A DNA stretch of 25,435 nucleotides from Lachnospiraceae bacterium (GCA_003507655.1 DNUZ01000023.1:1-25435); one strand, 5' to 3'; counted from the first letter of the stretch, positions 1 through 8,279 are shown. The notes: a model not told the origin generated them from the sequence alone. Made by a program: numbers and translations.

Positions 1-183
1 AAGAACTTAAAGAAAGTGATCATTAAGACCACAAAGCTGACGAAAAAGACTGTCGGAAAGAATGCGTTCAAGGGAATCCATAAAAAGGCAACGATCAAAG
101 TGCCGAAAAAGAAGCTGGATGCATATAAGAAGATTTTGAAAAATGCAGGGATCAGCAAGAGCGTAAAGGTAGTTAAAATGTAA
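1..183 (+). CDS. C-terminal end of a leucine-rich-repeat (BspA-like) surface protein, 5' truncated
   Basis: An open frame enters from the left edge and ends at TAA 181-183, giving the last 60 residues of a longer protein. The sequence is very rich in lysine and has the pattern NLKKVIIKTTKL, then VGKNAFKGI, then ATIKVPKKKLDAYKKILKNAG. This matches the final repeat and cap of LRR_5/BspA-like surface proteins common in Lachnospiraceae, where the phrases AFKGI and VPKKKLDAYK recur. Such proteins are secreted and sit on the cell surface; binding partners vary. The signal peptide and most repeats lie outside the window, so the number of repeats and any anchor cannot be judged. The family call is fairly safe, the precise role unknown. 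Confidence 0.7.
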   Translation, partial: KNLKKVIIKTTKLTKKTVGKNAFKGIHKKATIKVPKKKLDAYKKILKNAGISKSVKVVKM

Positions 184-230
184 AAAAATAGGTAAAAAAC
201 AAAAAAAGAACAGAAACAGTAACAGGCGTG

Positions 231-275
231 AAAAAGCAGAAGGGAATCTTTGGATTCCTTTTTCTGCTTTTTTTG
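231..275 (+). terminator. Rho-independent terminator after the surface-protein gene
   Basis: The two arms AGCAGAAGGGAATC and GATTCCTTTTTCTGCT pair apart from a small internal bulge, and the hairpin is followed by a run of seven T. It lies about 50 nt after the stop codon at 183 and separates the surface-protein gene from the ppdK promoter. Confidence 0.8.
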
Positions 276-295
276 GACAAATTTATGAAAATCTG

Positions 296-323
296 TTGCG
301 AAAAATGAAATTTGTGTTAAAAT
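296..323 (+). promoter_or_regulatory. Probable sigma-A promoter of ppdK
   Basis: TTGCGA (296-301) and TAAAAT (318-323) are separated by 16 nt. The promoter starts shortly after the preceding terminator and would put the transcription start near 330, leaving a leader of about 100 nt before the ppdK start codon. The -35 box is imperfect. Confidence 0.5.
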
Positions 324-331
324 CAATTATG

Positions 332-400
332 TGCGACCCTTGATGGTCGTATTACATAGTGTATTTGTGATCACCACAATACGGGGCATCACATAACAAT
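332..400 (+). promoter_or_regulatory. Structured 5' leader of ppdK
   Basis: The leader between the promoter and the ribosome site contains two small hairpins: GCGACC paired with GGTCGT (332-350), and GTATTTGTG facing CACAATAC (361-381) with a one-base bulge. No T-run follows either stem, so they do not look like terminators. They may stabilise the mRNA of a highly expressed gene or bind a regulator. I recognise no known riboswitch family here. Confidence 0.3.
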
Positions 401-430
401 ATATAAATTTTTTTAGGAGGAATTATTCAA

Positions 431-3064
431 ATGGCAAAATGGGTTTACAAATTTGAAGAAGGTAACGCTTCTATGAGAAACCTGCTTGGTGGTAAAGGCT
501 GTAACTTAGCCGAGATGACAGGCTTAGGAATGCCGATCCCTCAGGGATTTACAGTAACCACAGAGGCATGTACCGAGTATTACAACTGCGGAAAGACAAT
601 TTCCAAAGAGATTGAGGATCAGATCTTCGAGGCTCTTGCATGGTTAGAGGGCGTAAATGGTAAAAAATTCGGAGACACAGAAGATCCGTTATTAGTATCT
701 GTCCGTTCCGGTGCTCGTGCTTCTATGCCAGGTATGATGGATACTATCTTAAACTTAGGTTTAAATGACGTAGCAGTAGAAGGTTTTGCAAAGAAGACAG
801 GAAATCCTAGATTCGCATATGACTCTTACAGAAGATTCATCCAGATGTATTCTGACGTAGTTATGGAAGTTCCAAAATCTTACTTCGAGAAGATCATCGA
901 CGAGATGAAAGAAGCAAAAGGTGTAACTTACGATACAGAGTTAACAGCAGATGACTTAAAAGAGTTAGCTGAGAAATTCAAAGGTGTATATAAAGAGGCA
1001 ATGAACGGCGAAGAGTTCCCACAGGAGCCAAAAGACCAGTTAATGGGTGCTGTAAAAGCAGTATTCCGTTCATGGGACAACCCTCGTGCCATTGTATATC
1101 GTCGTATGAATGATATCCCTGGAGACTGGGGAACAGCCGTAAACGTACAGACTATGGTATTCGGTAACAAAGGTGACACATCAGGAACAGGTGTTGCATT
1201 TACCCGTAACCCATCTACAGGTGAGAAAGGTATCTTCGGTGAGTACCTGATCAACGCTCAGGGTGAGGACGTAGTTGCAGGTGTTCGTACACCACAGCCG
1301 ATCACTCAGTTAGAGAAAGACTTACCAGAGTGCTACAAACAGTTCATGGATTTAGCTATGAAATTAGAGAACCATTTCCACGACATGCAGGATATGGAGT
1401 TCACAATTGAGGAAGGTAAATTATACTTCTTACAGACTCGTAACGGTAAGAGAACAGCTCCTGCAGCTATCAAGATCGCTTGTGATTTAGTAGACGAAGG
1501 ACAGATCACACCGGAAGAAGCTGTTTGCCGTATCGAAGCAAAATCATTAGATCAGTTATTACACCCAACTTTCGATGCAGATGCATTAAAAGCAGGTGAA
1601 GTAATCGGTTCCGCACTTCCAGCATCTCCTGGAGCAGCTGCTGGTAAAGTTATCTTCACAGCAGAAGAAGCAAAAGAAGCAGGAATCGGTGGAAAAGGCG
1701 AGAGAGTTATCCTTGTTCGTCTTGAGACATCCCCAGAGGATATCGAAGGTATGCATGCTGCACAGGGTATCTTAACAGTTCGTGGTGGTATGACATCTCA
1801 CGCAGCCGTAGTTGCTCGTGGTATGGGAACATGCTGTGTATCCGGATGTGGTGAAATCGAAATCGATGAAGAGAAGAAAGAGTTCAAACTCGGTGGATAT
1901 ACATTCCATGAGGGAGATTACATTTCCTTAGACGGAACAACAGGTAAGATTTACAAAGGCGACATCAAGACAAACGAAGCTTCTGTAAGCGGTGACTTCG
2001 GACGTGTTATGGGATGGGCTGATGAGTTCAGAACATTAAAAGTTCGTACAAATGCTGATACACCGGCAGACGCTAAGAAAGCTCGTGAGCTTGGTGCAGA
2101 AGGTATCGGTCTTTGCCGTACAGAGCATATGTTCTTCGAGGAAGACAGAATCGCTGCTTTCCGTGAGATGATCTGCTCCGATACAGTAGAAGAAAGAGAA
2201 GCAGCACTGGATAAGATTCTTCCTTATCAGCAGTCTGACTTTGAAGCATTATATGAAGCATTAGAGGGATGCCCGGTAACCATCCGTTTCTTAGATCCGC
2301 CACTTCATGAGTTCGTACCTACTGAAGAAGCAGATATCAAGAAATTAGCAGATGCTCAGGGCAAATCTGTAGAGACAATCAAAGCAATCATCGAAGGACT
2401 CAAAGAGTTCAACCCAATGATGGGACACAGAGGATGCCGTCTTGCAGTTACTTATCCTGAAATTGCAAAAATGCAGACAAAAGCTGTTATCCGTGCAGCT
2501 ATCAATGTAAAGAAAGCACATCCGGATTGGAACATGGTTCCTGAAATCATGATTCCACTTGTATGTGAAGTAAAAGAGTTAAAGAACGTAAAAGCAGTAG
2601 TAGTAGAGACTGCTGATGCAGAAATCGCTGCTGCAGGTTCTGACTTAAAATACTCCGTTGGTACTATGATCGAGATCCCAAGAGCTGCATTAACAGCAGA
2701 TGAGATCGCAACAGAGGCTGAGTTCTTCTGCTTTGGTACAAACGACTTAACACAGATGACATTCGGTTTCTCTCGTGATGATTCCGGTAAGTTCTTAGAT
2801 GCTTACTATCAGGCTAAGATCTTCGAGTCTGACCCATTCGCAAGATTAGACCAGAACGGTGTTGGCAAATTAATGGATATGGCTGTAAAACTTGGAAAAC
2901 AGACACGTCCGGACATGCACTTAGGAATCTGTGGAGAGCACGGTGGAGATCCATCTTCCGTAGAGTTCTGCCACAAGTTAGGATTAGACTATGTATCCTG
3001 CTCACCATTCCGTGTGCCGATCGCAAGATTAGCAGCAGCTCAGGCAGCTATCAACAACAAATAA
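431..3064 (+). CDS. ppdK: Pyruvate, phosphate dikinase
   Basis: This 877-residue protein has the usual length and full architecture of PPDK, which interconverts pyruvate + ATP + Pi and phosphoenolpyruvate + AMP + PPi in the cytoplasm. In anaerobic gut Firmicutes it works in PPi-linked glycolysis or gluconeogenesis. The N-terminal nucleotide-binding domain begins with GGKGCNLAEMT. The swivelling phosphohistidine domain carries GGMTSHAAVVARG with the catalytic His at 457. The C-terminal PEP/pyruvate barrel holds GLCRTEHMFF (about 560-569) and GICGEHGGD with the acid/base Cys at 834. The start follows TAGGAGGAATTATTCAA, an ideal ribosome site. The gene is alone between its own promoter and terminator. 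Its codon choice is strongly uniform (TTA, CGT, GCA), as expected for a highly expressed gene. Confidence 0.98.
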   Translation: MAKWVYKFEEGNASMRNLLGGKGCNLAEMTGLGMPIPQGFTVTTEACTEYYNCGKTISKEIEDQIFEALAWLEGVNGKKFGDTEDPLLVSVRSGARASMPGMMDTILNLGLNDVAVEGFAKKTGNPRFAYDSYRRFIQMYSDVVMEVPKSYFEKIIDEMKEAKGVTYDTELTADDLKELAEKFKGVYKEAMNGEEFPQEPKDQLMGAVKAVFRSWDNPRAIVYRRMNDIPGDWGTAVNVQTMVFGNKGDTSGTGVAFTRNPSTGEKGIFGEYLINAQGEDVVAGVRTPQPITQLEKDLPECYKQFMDLAMKLENHFHDMQDMEFTIEEGKLYFLQTRNGKRTAPAAIKIACDLVDEGQITPEEAVCRIEAKSLDQLLHPTFDADALKAGEVIGSALPASPGAAAGKVIFTAEEAKEAGIGGKGERVILVRLETSPEDIEGMHAAQGILTVRGGMTSHAAVVARGMGTCCVSGCGEIEIDEEKKEFKLGGYTFHEGDYISLDGTTGKIYKGDIKTNEASVSGDFGRVMGWADEFRTLKVRTNADTPADAKKARELGAEGIGLCRTEHMFFEEDRIAAFREMICSDTVEEREAALDKILPYQQSDFEALYEALEGCPVTIRFLDPPLHEFVPTEEADIKKLADAQGKSVETIKAIIEGLKEFNPMMGHRGCRLAVTYPEIAKMQTKAVIRAAINVKKAHPDWNMVPEIMIPLVCEVKELKNVKAVVVETADAEIAAAGSDLKYSVGTMIEIPRAALTADEIATEAEFFCFGTNDLTQMTFGFSRDDSGKFLDAYYQAKIFESDPFARLDQNGVGKLMDMAVKLGKQTRPDMHLGICGEHGGDPSSVEFCHKLGLDYVSCSPFRVPIARLAAAQAAINNK

Positions 3065-3113
3065 TTCACTGTAGGTAATGAATACTTAGAGCGTTAATTA
3101 GCTTGTATAGAGA

Positions 3114-3146
3114 CCCCTTACATCAGCTATGGTGTAAGGGGTTTTG
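3114..3146 (+). terminator. Rho-independent terminator of ppdK
   Basis: A perfect 9-bp stem, CCCCTTACA with TGTAAGGGG, closes a 10-nt loop and is followed by TTTTG. It lies 50 nt after the ppdK stop, so ppdK is a single-gene unit. Confidence 0.85.
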
Positions 3147-3182
3147 ACTTTGAATGGGGATAAGATAGGGGGGAAATATATT

Positions 3183-3644
3183 ATGTTGAGATACCAAAAG
3201 GCAACAACGAAAGATATAGAATTACTGACGAAAACAAGGATTACAGTTCTTAGAGCAGCTAATAAATTATCAGATGATATAGATATGTCTGAGGTTGAAA
3301 AAGAGTCATATGATTACTATAAAGATGCACTTGAACATGGTACGCATACTGCATACTTAGTTTTTGATGATGAAATGTTTGTTGGTGCAGGTGGCATTAG
3401 TTATTTTAAAGTAATGCCAACATATCATAATAAGACAGGAAACAAGGCATACATTATGAATATGTATACAAAGCCTGACTATAGGAGACAGGGAATAGCT
3501 TTTGAAACGCTGCAGTTGCTTGTAAAAGATGCAAAAGAACGAGGAATTAGTGAGATTTCACTAGAAGCTACAGAGGCAGGAAAGCCCTTATATGAAAAGT
3601 TTGGATTTGTAAAAATGAACGATGAAATGGAATTGCCGGAATAG
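3183..3644 (+). CDS. GNAT family N-acetyltransferase
   Basis: A 153-residue GNAT-fold protein that would transfer an acetyl group from acetyl-CoA to an unknown amine. The N-terminus LRYQKATTKDIELLTKTR is the usual first strand and helix. The acetyl-CoA pyrophosphate loop is YRRQGIA (100-106), preceded by the strand AYIMNMYTKPDY, and the C-terminal part LEATEAGKPLYEKFGFV is the family's classic last helix and strand. I chose ATG 3183 because it follows AGGGGGGAAA; an upstream in-frame start at 3144 would lie in the ppdK terminator tail. The gene is visibly more A+T-rich than ppdK and pairs with a second GNAT gene directly downstream. The substrate cannot be read from sequence. Confidence 0.88.
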   Translation: MLRYQKATTKDIELLTKTRITVLRAANKLSDDIDMSEVEKESYDYYKDALEHGTHTAYLVFDDEMFVGAGGISYFKVMPTYHNKTGNKAYIMNMYTKPDYRRQGIAFETLQLLVKDAKERGISEISLEATEAGKPLYEKFGFVKMNDEMELPE

Positions 3645-3678
3645 TGGCGAATTTTTAAAAGTATGGGAGAAAATGAAA

Positions 3679-4083
3679 ATGTACATTGAATATAAAGATA
3701 CACAGGATTTTTCTTGTGAGGAGTTAGAAGACCTGTTTTTATCAGTAGATTGGTCATCCGGACATTATCCTGATAAATTGGTTATAGCAATGAAAAATTT
3801 TAAAACGATATATTCTGCATGGGATGAAGGAAAATTAATAGGAATGATATGCGCAATGGATGATGGAATCATGAATGCATATGTCCATTATCTGTTAGTA
3901 AACCCGAAATATCATGGAAATACGGTTGGCAGAACTTTGGTAGCAATGATGAAAGAACATTATAAAGATTATCTACGGGTAGCAGTAATAGCGTATGATA
4001 ATGAGTTACATTTTTATGAACAATGTGGATTTGTCAAAAGCACGGATGCATCACCAATGTTTATAACATCATTGTGGACGTAA
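3679..4083 (+). CDS. GNAT family N-acetyltransferase
   Basis: A 134-residue GNAT protein with strand GKLIGMICAMDD, the region YVHYLLVNPKYHGNTVGRTLV forming the acetyl-CoA loop, and the C-terminal NELHFYEQCGFVKS motif typical of the fold. GGGAGA at 3665-3670 is 8 nt before ATG 3679 and only 2 nt before ATG 3673, so I prefer 3679; the in-frame codon at 3622 lies inside the previous gene. It follows the first GNAT gene by 34 nt and shares its A+T-rich composition, so the two are probably cotranscribed and may have arrived together. They are not close copies of each other. The substrate is unknown. Confidence 0.85.
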   Translation: MYIEYKDTQDFSCEELEDLFLSVDWSSGHYPDKLVIAMKNFKTIYSAWDEGKLIGMICAMDDGIMNAYVHYLLVNPKYHGNTVGRTLVAMMKEHYKDYLRVAVIAYDNELHFYEQCGFVKSTDASPMFITSLWT

Positions 4084-4278
4084 GATGTTTTATAATATAA
4101 AGAATTTTATAACTTTCAGATGTTTGTCCAATAAAAGGAGAATGATCTGACAGAGGAGAATACGGATATAGAATTTATTAGTATAAATGCTGATAAAATT
4201 CTAAAGACATGAATTTTACAGATATACAGATAGGAAGCAAAAAAATCCATACAAAGTTTACATAAAACAGAGGCTAAG

Positions 4279-5079
4279 ATGAAAGAAAGACAAAAAGAAC
4301 CATCACAACAAAAGAATCCGCGCAAGTGGGGCATGATCCTGCTGATGGCAGTACTCATCATCGTTATGCTGGTGTCCCTGTGGAACATTTTAGGATACCT
4401 GTTAGAGGGCAGGAAAAGCGAAAAATTTGCACAGGATCTGCAGGAATCGGCGATCATTATAGAAAAAGACAATACGGATTCGAAAGATACAAAAAAGGAA
4501 AAAGAAGAGAAGGAAGAACCGATACCGGATGCAATTGATTTTGACACCCTGCATGCGATCAGCAAAGATGCAGTGGCATGGCTGTATGCACCGGGCGGTG
4601 GGATCAATTATGTAGTAGCACAGGCAGGAGATAACGATTACTATCTCCATCGGTTGTTGAATGGGGCAGAAGCAAAAGCCGGTACCTTATTTATGGATTA
4701 TCAGAATCATTCCGATTTTTCCGACTGGAATACGATGATCTATGGACATCACATGAAAAACGGTACAATGTTTGCCTCTTTGGTAAAATATCAGGATCAG
4801 GAATATTATGAAAAGCATCCTGTCATGTACCTCTACACACCGGGGCGGCGTATGAAATTAGAAATCCTTGCAGGATATACAACGGATATAGAGGATAGCG
4901 TGTATACCATCCCAACGACGAAAGAAGGCAGGGATGAGTTAGTAAAGCATGTCCTTCAAAAATCCAACTTTACATCAAAAGCATTGGTAACAGGAGAAGA
5001 CAAGTTAGTAACATTATCTACCTGTACCTATGAGTATGAAGATGCAAGATTTGTTGTTATAGGAAAAATCGCAGAATAA
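4279..5079 (+). CDS. srtB: Class B sortase (membrane-anchored transpeptidase)
   Basis: This 266-residue protein has a short basic N-terminus, one membrane segment at about 18-40 (GMILLMAVLIIVMLVSLWNIL), a charged linker rich in Glu and Lys, and a sortase domain from about 95. The catalytic triad is visible: His157 in YGHHMKNGTMF, Cys249 in TLSTCTYEY and Arg257 in DARFVVIG. The TLSTC form and the long YGHHMKNGTMFASL helix region are those of class B. Sortases cut a C-terminal sorting signal of secreted proteins and join them to peptidoglycan or to pilins. The start follows AGAGGCTAAG. No LPXTG or NPQTN-type substrate gene lies in the window, so its client is elsewhere. Confidence 0.92.
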   Translation: MKERQKEPSQQKNPRKWGMILLMAVLIIVMLVSLWNILGYLLEGRKSEKFAQDLQESAIIIEKDNTDSKDTKKEKEEKEEPIPDAIDFDTLHAISKDAVAWLYAPGGGINYVVAQAGDNDYYLHRLLNGAEAKAGTLFMDYQNHSDFSDWNTMIYGHHMKNGTMFASLVKYQDQEYYEKHPVMYLYTPGRRMKLEILAGYTTDIEDSVYTIPTTKEGRDELVKHVLQKSNFTSKALVTGEDKLVTLSTCTYEYEDARFVVIGKIAE

Positions 5080-5103
5080 TCAGATTGACAAATCAGAGTT
5101 TCT

Positions 5104-5152
5104 AACGTATATTATATCCTAGTAAGTAACTAGGATATAATATACGTTTTTC
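5104..5152 (+). terminator. Very strong terminator after the sortase gene
   Basis: ACGTATATTATATCCTAG (5105-5122) and CTAGGATATAATATACGT (5130-5147) are perfectly complementary over 18 bp, extended by one A-T pair, around the 7-nt loop TAAGTAA. A run of T follows on the plus strand. The stem is exceptionally long for an intrinsic terminator. Confidence 0.85.
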
Positions 5153-5159
5153 TGTTGTA

Positions 5160-5199
5160 AGGAAAATAACAGAAAATAGTTGTATCACGACTATTTTCT
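5160..5199 (-). terminator. Terminator of the convergent exporter gene
   Basis: Read on the minus strand, AGAAAATAGT (5190-5199) pairs with ACTATTTTCT (5171-5180) around a 9-nt loop, and is followed by the U-rich tail GTTATTTTCC. The upstream arm overlaps the stop codon of the gene at 5198-5200. Confidence 0.6.
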
Positions 5200-6517
5200 A
5201 CTTCAGATATTCCCGTAAAGAGAACGTCAGACATACCGACAGGATGATCTGGCTTGCCAACAGCCCCCACAGATAACCTTTGATACCAAAGGCAGGGATG
5301 GCAAACAGTGCAAACAGAAGGCGGATGCAGATACTTACTAGATTATAACAAAAAGTTTGTACGGTCCTGCCAAGTCCGTTTAAAATGGCGGCAAGCGTAG
5401 AAGTCAGGTAGAGGAAGGGGCAGATAAAACCAAGCTGCATAATAAAGTTGCCGCTCATCTCATTTTGAAACAGCCACATTCCTAAAAAATTACCACCGAA
5501 GAAAAAGAAAGCCGTACAGGCAAAACCAAACAGCATACAATAAGTAATAGATTTTGAAACCGCTTTTTTGATCCGGTCGCGTTCTCCGTGTGCAGAGGCT
5601 TCCGAGACAGCAGGAAGCAGCATGACAGCTAACGAATTTGTGATCGAGGTTGGAAACAAAATCAGTGGGAGAGCCATTCCGGTCAGGACACCGAACATGC
5701 TTAAAGCCGCAGAGGTGCTAAGTCCCGCCTCTTTGAGTTTTAAGGGGATTAAAATAGCCTCAATACTGGTAAAAAGATTTAAGACAACACGGTTTCCGGT
5801 CAAAGGTACGGATAAGCGTCCGATCTTTGGCAGGGCATTTTTAAAATCACAGAGCCGTAACTTAGAAAAACGCACGGCAGCGGCAGAAAAGAGAGAAGAG
5901 GAAATCTCCCCACAGACAATTCCCCATACCGCAATGGCAGGTGTCACGGGAATCTGTTCCTGCATCTGGACGCGGTAGATGACATAGACACTGGCAACAC
6001 GCACGATCTGTTCGATAAGCTGTGACACAGACGGGATCATCGCTTTTTTTAAGCCGTAATAATAACCGCTGATACAGGAATGGATAGCACCAAACGGCAG
6101 AGAATAGGCGAGGATCCGAAGCAGCGGTGCAGTACGATATTCGTGGATTACATGATAAGCTAAAAAGTCAGCCTGTGTATATAAATAGAAAGCACACAAA
6201 AAGGACAGACTAAGAGATAGCAGTAAACCGGCTGCCAGATAGCAGCGTCTGCGGCTCTCGTTTTTATCATCGGAGACTTCGGCAACGAATTTAGAAATAG
6301 CGGTCTGTATACCGGCAGTAGTAAAAGAACTGCACAGGGCAAGAAGCGGAAAGATAAGCTGATAAATTCCGATTCCTTCCGCACCAATCGTATGAGATAA
6401 GAATATTCTATAGAAGAAGCCTATGATTCTGCTCAAAACGCCGGAGGCAGTTAATAAAAATGTGCCAAGAACCAGAGGATTTTTCATATAGTGCCTGATA
6501 TAATGGGAAAGATTCAT
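5198..6517 (-). CDS. SpoVB/MurJ-like oligosaccharide flippase (MOP/PST exporter family)
   Basis: A polytopic membrane protein of 439 residues with roughly 12 hydrophobic segments. The N-terminus LVLGTFLLTASGVLSRIIGFFYRIFLSHTIG, then GIYQLIFPLLALCSSFTTAGIQTAISKFVAE, is the hallmark of the SpoVB/polysaccharide-synthesis branch of the MOP superfamily. Later landmarks are GLKKAMIPSVSQLIEQIVRV and FPTSITNSLAVMLLPAVSEA. Such proteins flip lipid-linked saccharides across the membrane; SpoVB acts in spore cortex synthesis. It is shorter than B. subtilis SpoVB (518 residues). I chose the ATG at 6517 because CGGGAGGTCAAA stands directly before it; the ATG at 6538 would precede that site. It is convergent with the sortase gene, and its real substrate is uncertain. 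Confidence 0.85.
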   Translation of the reverse strand: MNLSHYIRHYMKNPLVLGTFLLTASGVLSRIIGFFYRIFLSHTIGAEGIGIYQLIFPLLALCSSFTTAGIQTAISKFVAEVSDDKNESRRRCYLAAGLLLSLSLSFLCAFYLYTQADFLAYHVIHEYRTAPLLRILAYSLPFGAIHSCISGYYYGLKKAMIPSVSQLIEQIVRVASVYVIYRVQMQEQIPVTPAIAVWGIVCGEISSSLFSAAAVRFSKLRLCDFKNALPKIGRLSVPLTGNRVVLNLFTSIEAILIPLKLKEAGLSTSAALSMFGVLTGMALPLILFPTSITNSLAVMLLPAVSEASAHGERDRIKKAVSKSITYCMLFGFACTAFFFFGGNFLGMWLFQNEMSGNFIMQLGFICPFLYLTSTLAAILNGLGRTVQTFCYNLVSICIRLLFALFAIPAFGIKGYLWGLLASQIILSVCLTFSLREYLK

Positions 6518-6565
6518 TTTGACCTCCCGAAAGAACATTTATCTTAATATATGCAAGATGTCCTA

Positions 6566-6593
6566 TTGACAGAACCGGAAAACGTATTATAAT
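6566..6593 (+). promoter_or_regulatory. Consensus promoter of the nifS-nifU-mnmA operon
   Basis: TTGACA (6566-6571) and TATAAT (6588-6593) match both consensus boxes exactly with a 16-nt spacer, 39 nt before the nifS start codon. The divergent exporter gene begins only 50 nt upstream. Confidence 0.85.
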
Positions 6594-6632
6594 ATACATA
6601 TAAAACATATAGGAATAGTAGGAGATAAAAAT

Positions 6633-7814
6633 ATGATTTATTTGGATAATGCAGCAACAACAAAAACGCATGAAGACGTTGTCAAAGAAATGCTTCCTTA
6701 TTTCACAGAGAATTATGGAAATGCATCAAGTGTATATGATTTAGGTTCTAAAAGCAAACTTGCCATTACAAAGTCCAGAGAGACGATCGCAGCAGCATTA
6801 AATGCAAAGCCGGAGGAAATTTATTTTACAGCCGGTGGTTCTGAAAGTGATAACTGGGCATTAAAGGCGACAGCAGAGGCATACAAAAACAAAGGAAAAC
6901 ATATTATTACGAGTAAGATTGAGCATCATGCCATCCTGCATACCTGTGAATATTTAGAGAGAGAAGGATATGAGATCACTTATTTAGATGTAGATGAGAG
7001 AGGTCTCGTTGATGTAGAGGAGTTAAAACAGGCAATCCGTCCGGATACGATCCTGATTTCCGTTATGTTTGCAAACAATGAGATCGGAACGATCGAGCCG
7101 ATCGAGGAGATTGGAAGCATCGCAAAAGAATATGGGATTTTGTTCCACACAGATGCCGTACAGGCATTTGGCCAGATACCGATCAATGTGGAAAAAATGC
7201 ACATTGACATGCTGAGTGCAAGCGGACATAAATTAAACGGACCAAAAGGCATTGGATTTTTATATATCAGAAAAGGCGTAAAGATCGGTTCCTTTATCCA
7301 TGGTGGAGCACAGGAGCGGAAACGCCGTGCAGGAACGGAAAATGTTCCGGGAATCGTAGGACTTGGAAAAGCAGTTGAGATTGCAGTAGCCACAATGGAA
7401 GAACGGACAAAAAAAGAGAGCGAGCTTCGTGATTATCTGATCGAACGGGTATTAAAAGAAGTACCGTATTCGAGATTAAACGGACCGCGTAAAGGCCGTC
7501 TGCCGAATAATGTCAGCTTCTGCTTCCAGTTCATAGAAGGCGAGTCTTTGTTGATCATGTTAGATATGAAGGGGATCTGTGCATCTTCCGGATCAGCCTG
7601 TACATCAGGTTCCTTAGACCCTTCACATGTATTGTTAGCAATCGGTCTGCCGCATGAGATCGCACATGGTTCCCTGCGACTGACCCTTGGTGCAGATACC
7701 ACAAAAGAAGATATGGATACAACCATAGAAGCAATCAAAGAAATTGTACAGAGACTGCGTGATATGTCACCACTCTATGAGGATTTCAAGAAAAAAAGTG
7801 CAGTTTCAGAATAA
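6633..7814 (+). CDS. nifS: Cysteine desulfurase (NifS/IscS family)
   Basis: A PLP enzyme of 393 residues that takes sulfur from cysteine as an enzyme-bound persulfide and hands it to acceptors. The start MIYLDNAATTKTHEDV and the strand VMFANNEIGTIEPI are diagnostic. The PLP Schiff-base lysine is Lys200 in SASGHKLNGPKG, and the persulfide Cys323 lies in the flexible loop SSGSACTSGSLDPSHVL. The loop is of the long group I (NifS/IscS) type. GTAGGAGAT precedes the ATG. It is first in an operon with the U-type scaffold and MnmA, so the likely acceptors are both the Fe-S scaffold and the tRNA thiolation enzyme. There is no iscR, iscA or ferredoxin gene beside it. Confidence 0.95.
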   Translation: MIYLDNAATTKTHEDVVKEMLPYFTENYGNASSVYDLGSKSKLAITKSRETIAAALNAKPEEIYFTAGGSESDNWALKATAEAYKNKGKHIITSKIEHHAILHTCEYLEREGYEITYLDVDERGLVDVEELKQAIRPDTILISVMFANNEIGTIEPIEEIGSIAKEYGILFHTDAVQAFGQIPINVEKMHIDMLSASGHKLNGPKGIGFLYIRKGVKIGSFIHGGAQERKRRAGTENVPGIVGLGKAVEIAVATMEERTKKESELRDYLIERVLKEVPYSRLNGPRKGRLPNNVSFCFQFIEGESLLIMLDMKGICASSGSACTSGSLDPSHVLLAIGLPHEIAHGSLRLTLGADTTKEDMDTTIEAIKEIVQRLRDMSPLYEDFKKKSAVSE

Positions 7815-7828
7815 GGAGGATTTATTTT

Positions 7829-8266
7829 ATGTACAGCGAAAAGGTAATGGATCATTTTCAGCATCCAAGAAACGTAGGAGAGATAGAGAACGCAAGTGGA
7901 GTTGGAACCGTAGGAAATGCAAAATGCGGGGACATCATGAGAATTTTTTTAGATATTGATGATGACGAAGTCATCCGTGACTGTAAGTTCAAAACCTTTG
8001 GCTGCGGTGCGGCGGTAGCAACCAGCAGCATGGCAACAGAGCTTGTAAAAGGTAAGACCGTACAGGAAGCGTTAGAAGTTACAAACAAAGCAGTGATGGA
8101 AGCACTTGACGGATTGCCACCGGTCAAGGTACACTGTTCTTTGTTAGCAGAGGAGGCGATCCATGCCGCACTCTGGGATTACGCAGAAAAGAATAATATA
8201 GTAATACAGGGCTTAGAGCAGCCAAAATCCGATATTTCCGAGGGCGAAGTGGAGGAGGACTACTAA
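7829..8266 (+). CDS. nifU: Fe-S cluster assembly scaffold (IscU/NifU N-terminal family)
   Basis: A 145-residue one-domain U-type scaffold on which [2Fe-2S] clusters are built. It begins with YSEKVMDHFQHPRNVGEI, typical of the family. The three cluster ligands are in place: Cys33 in NAKCGD with Asp35 next to it, Cys59 in FGCGAA, and Cys103 in KVHCSLL. The LPPVK chaperone-recognition motif is at 96-100. It lacks the ferredoxin-like middle and C-terminal domains of full NifU, and has a short acidic tail (SDISEGEVEEDY). The start is 14 nt after nifS and follows AAGGAGGATTTATTTT, so the two are translated from one message. Function is well supported by its sequence and by its neighbour. Confidence 0.95.
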   Translation: MYSEKVMDHFQHPRNVGEIENASGVGTVGNAKCGDIMRIFLDIDDDEVIRDCKFKTFGCGAAVATSSMATELVKGKTVQEALEVTNKAVMEALDGLPPVKVHCSLLAEEAIHAALWDYAEKNNIVIQGLEQPKSDISEGEVEEDY

Positions 8267-8279
8267 GCCGGAGGGAATT

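Noticed and set aside
928..1254. A minus-strand open frame inside ppdK
   Set aside because: It lies opposite a strongly conserved gene, has no ribosome site and no recognisable domain; it arises from the codon bias of ppdK.
4084..4130. A terminator after the second GNAT gene
   Set aside because: The only pairing is between short TTATAA motifs, which are self-complementary and occur by chance in A+T-rich DNA.
4132..4212. A short open frame with AAGGAG ahead of it, reading LTEENTDIEFISINADKILKT and stopping at 4210-4212
   Set aside because: The only codon at the right distance from the ribosome site is CTG, the peptide is about 21 residues and resembles no family I recognise. It may be a fragment of a lost gene, but the evidence is too thin to annotate.
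6517..6632. A promoter for the minus-strand exporter gene overlapping the nifS promoter
   Set aside because: A TATATT-like box exists on the minus strand near 6548, but the matching -35 (TTCTGT) is poor, so I did not list it.
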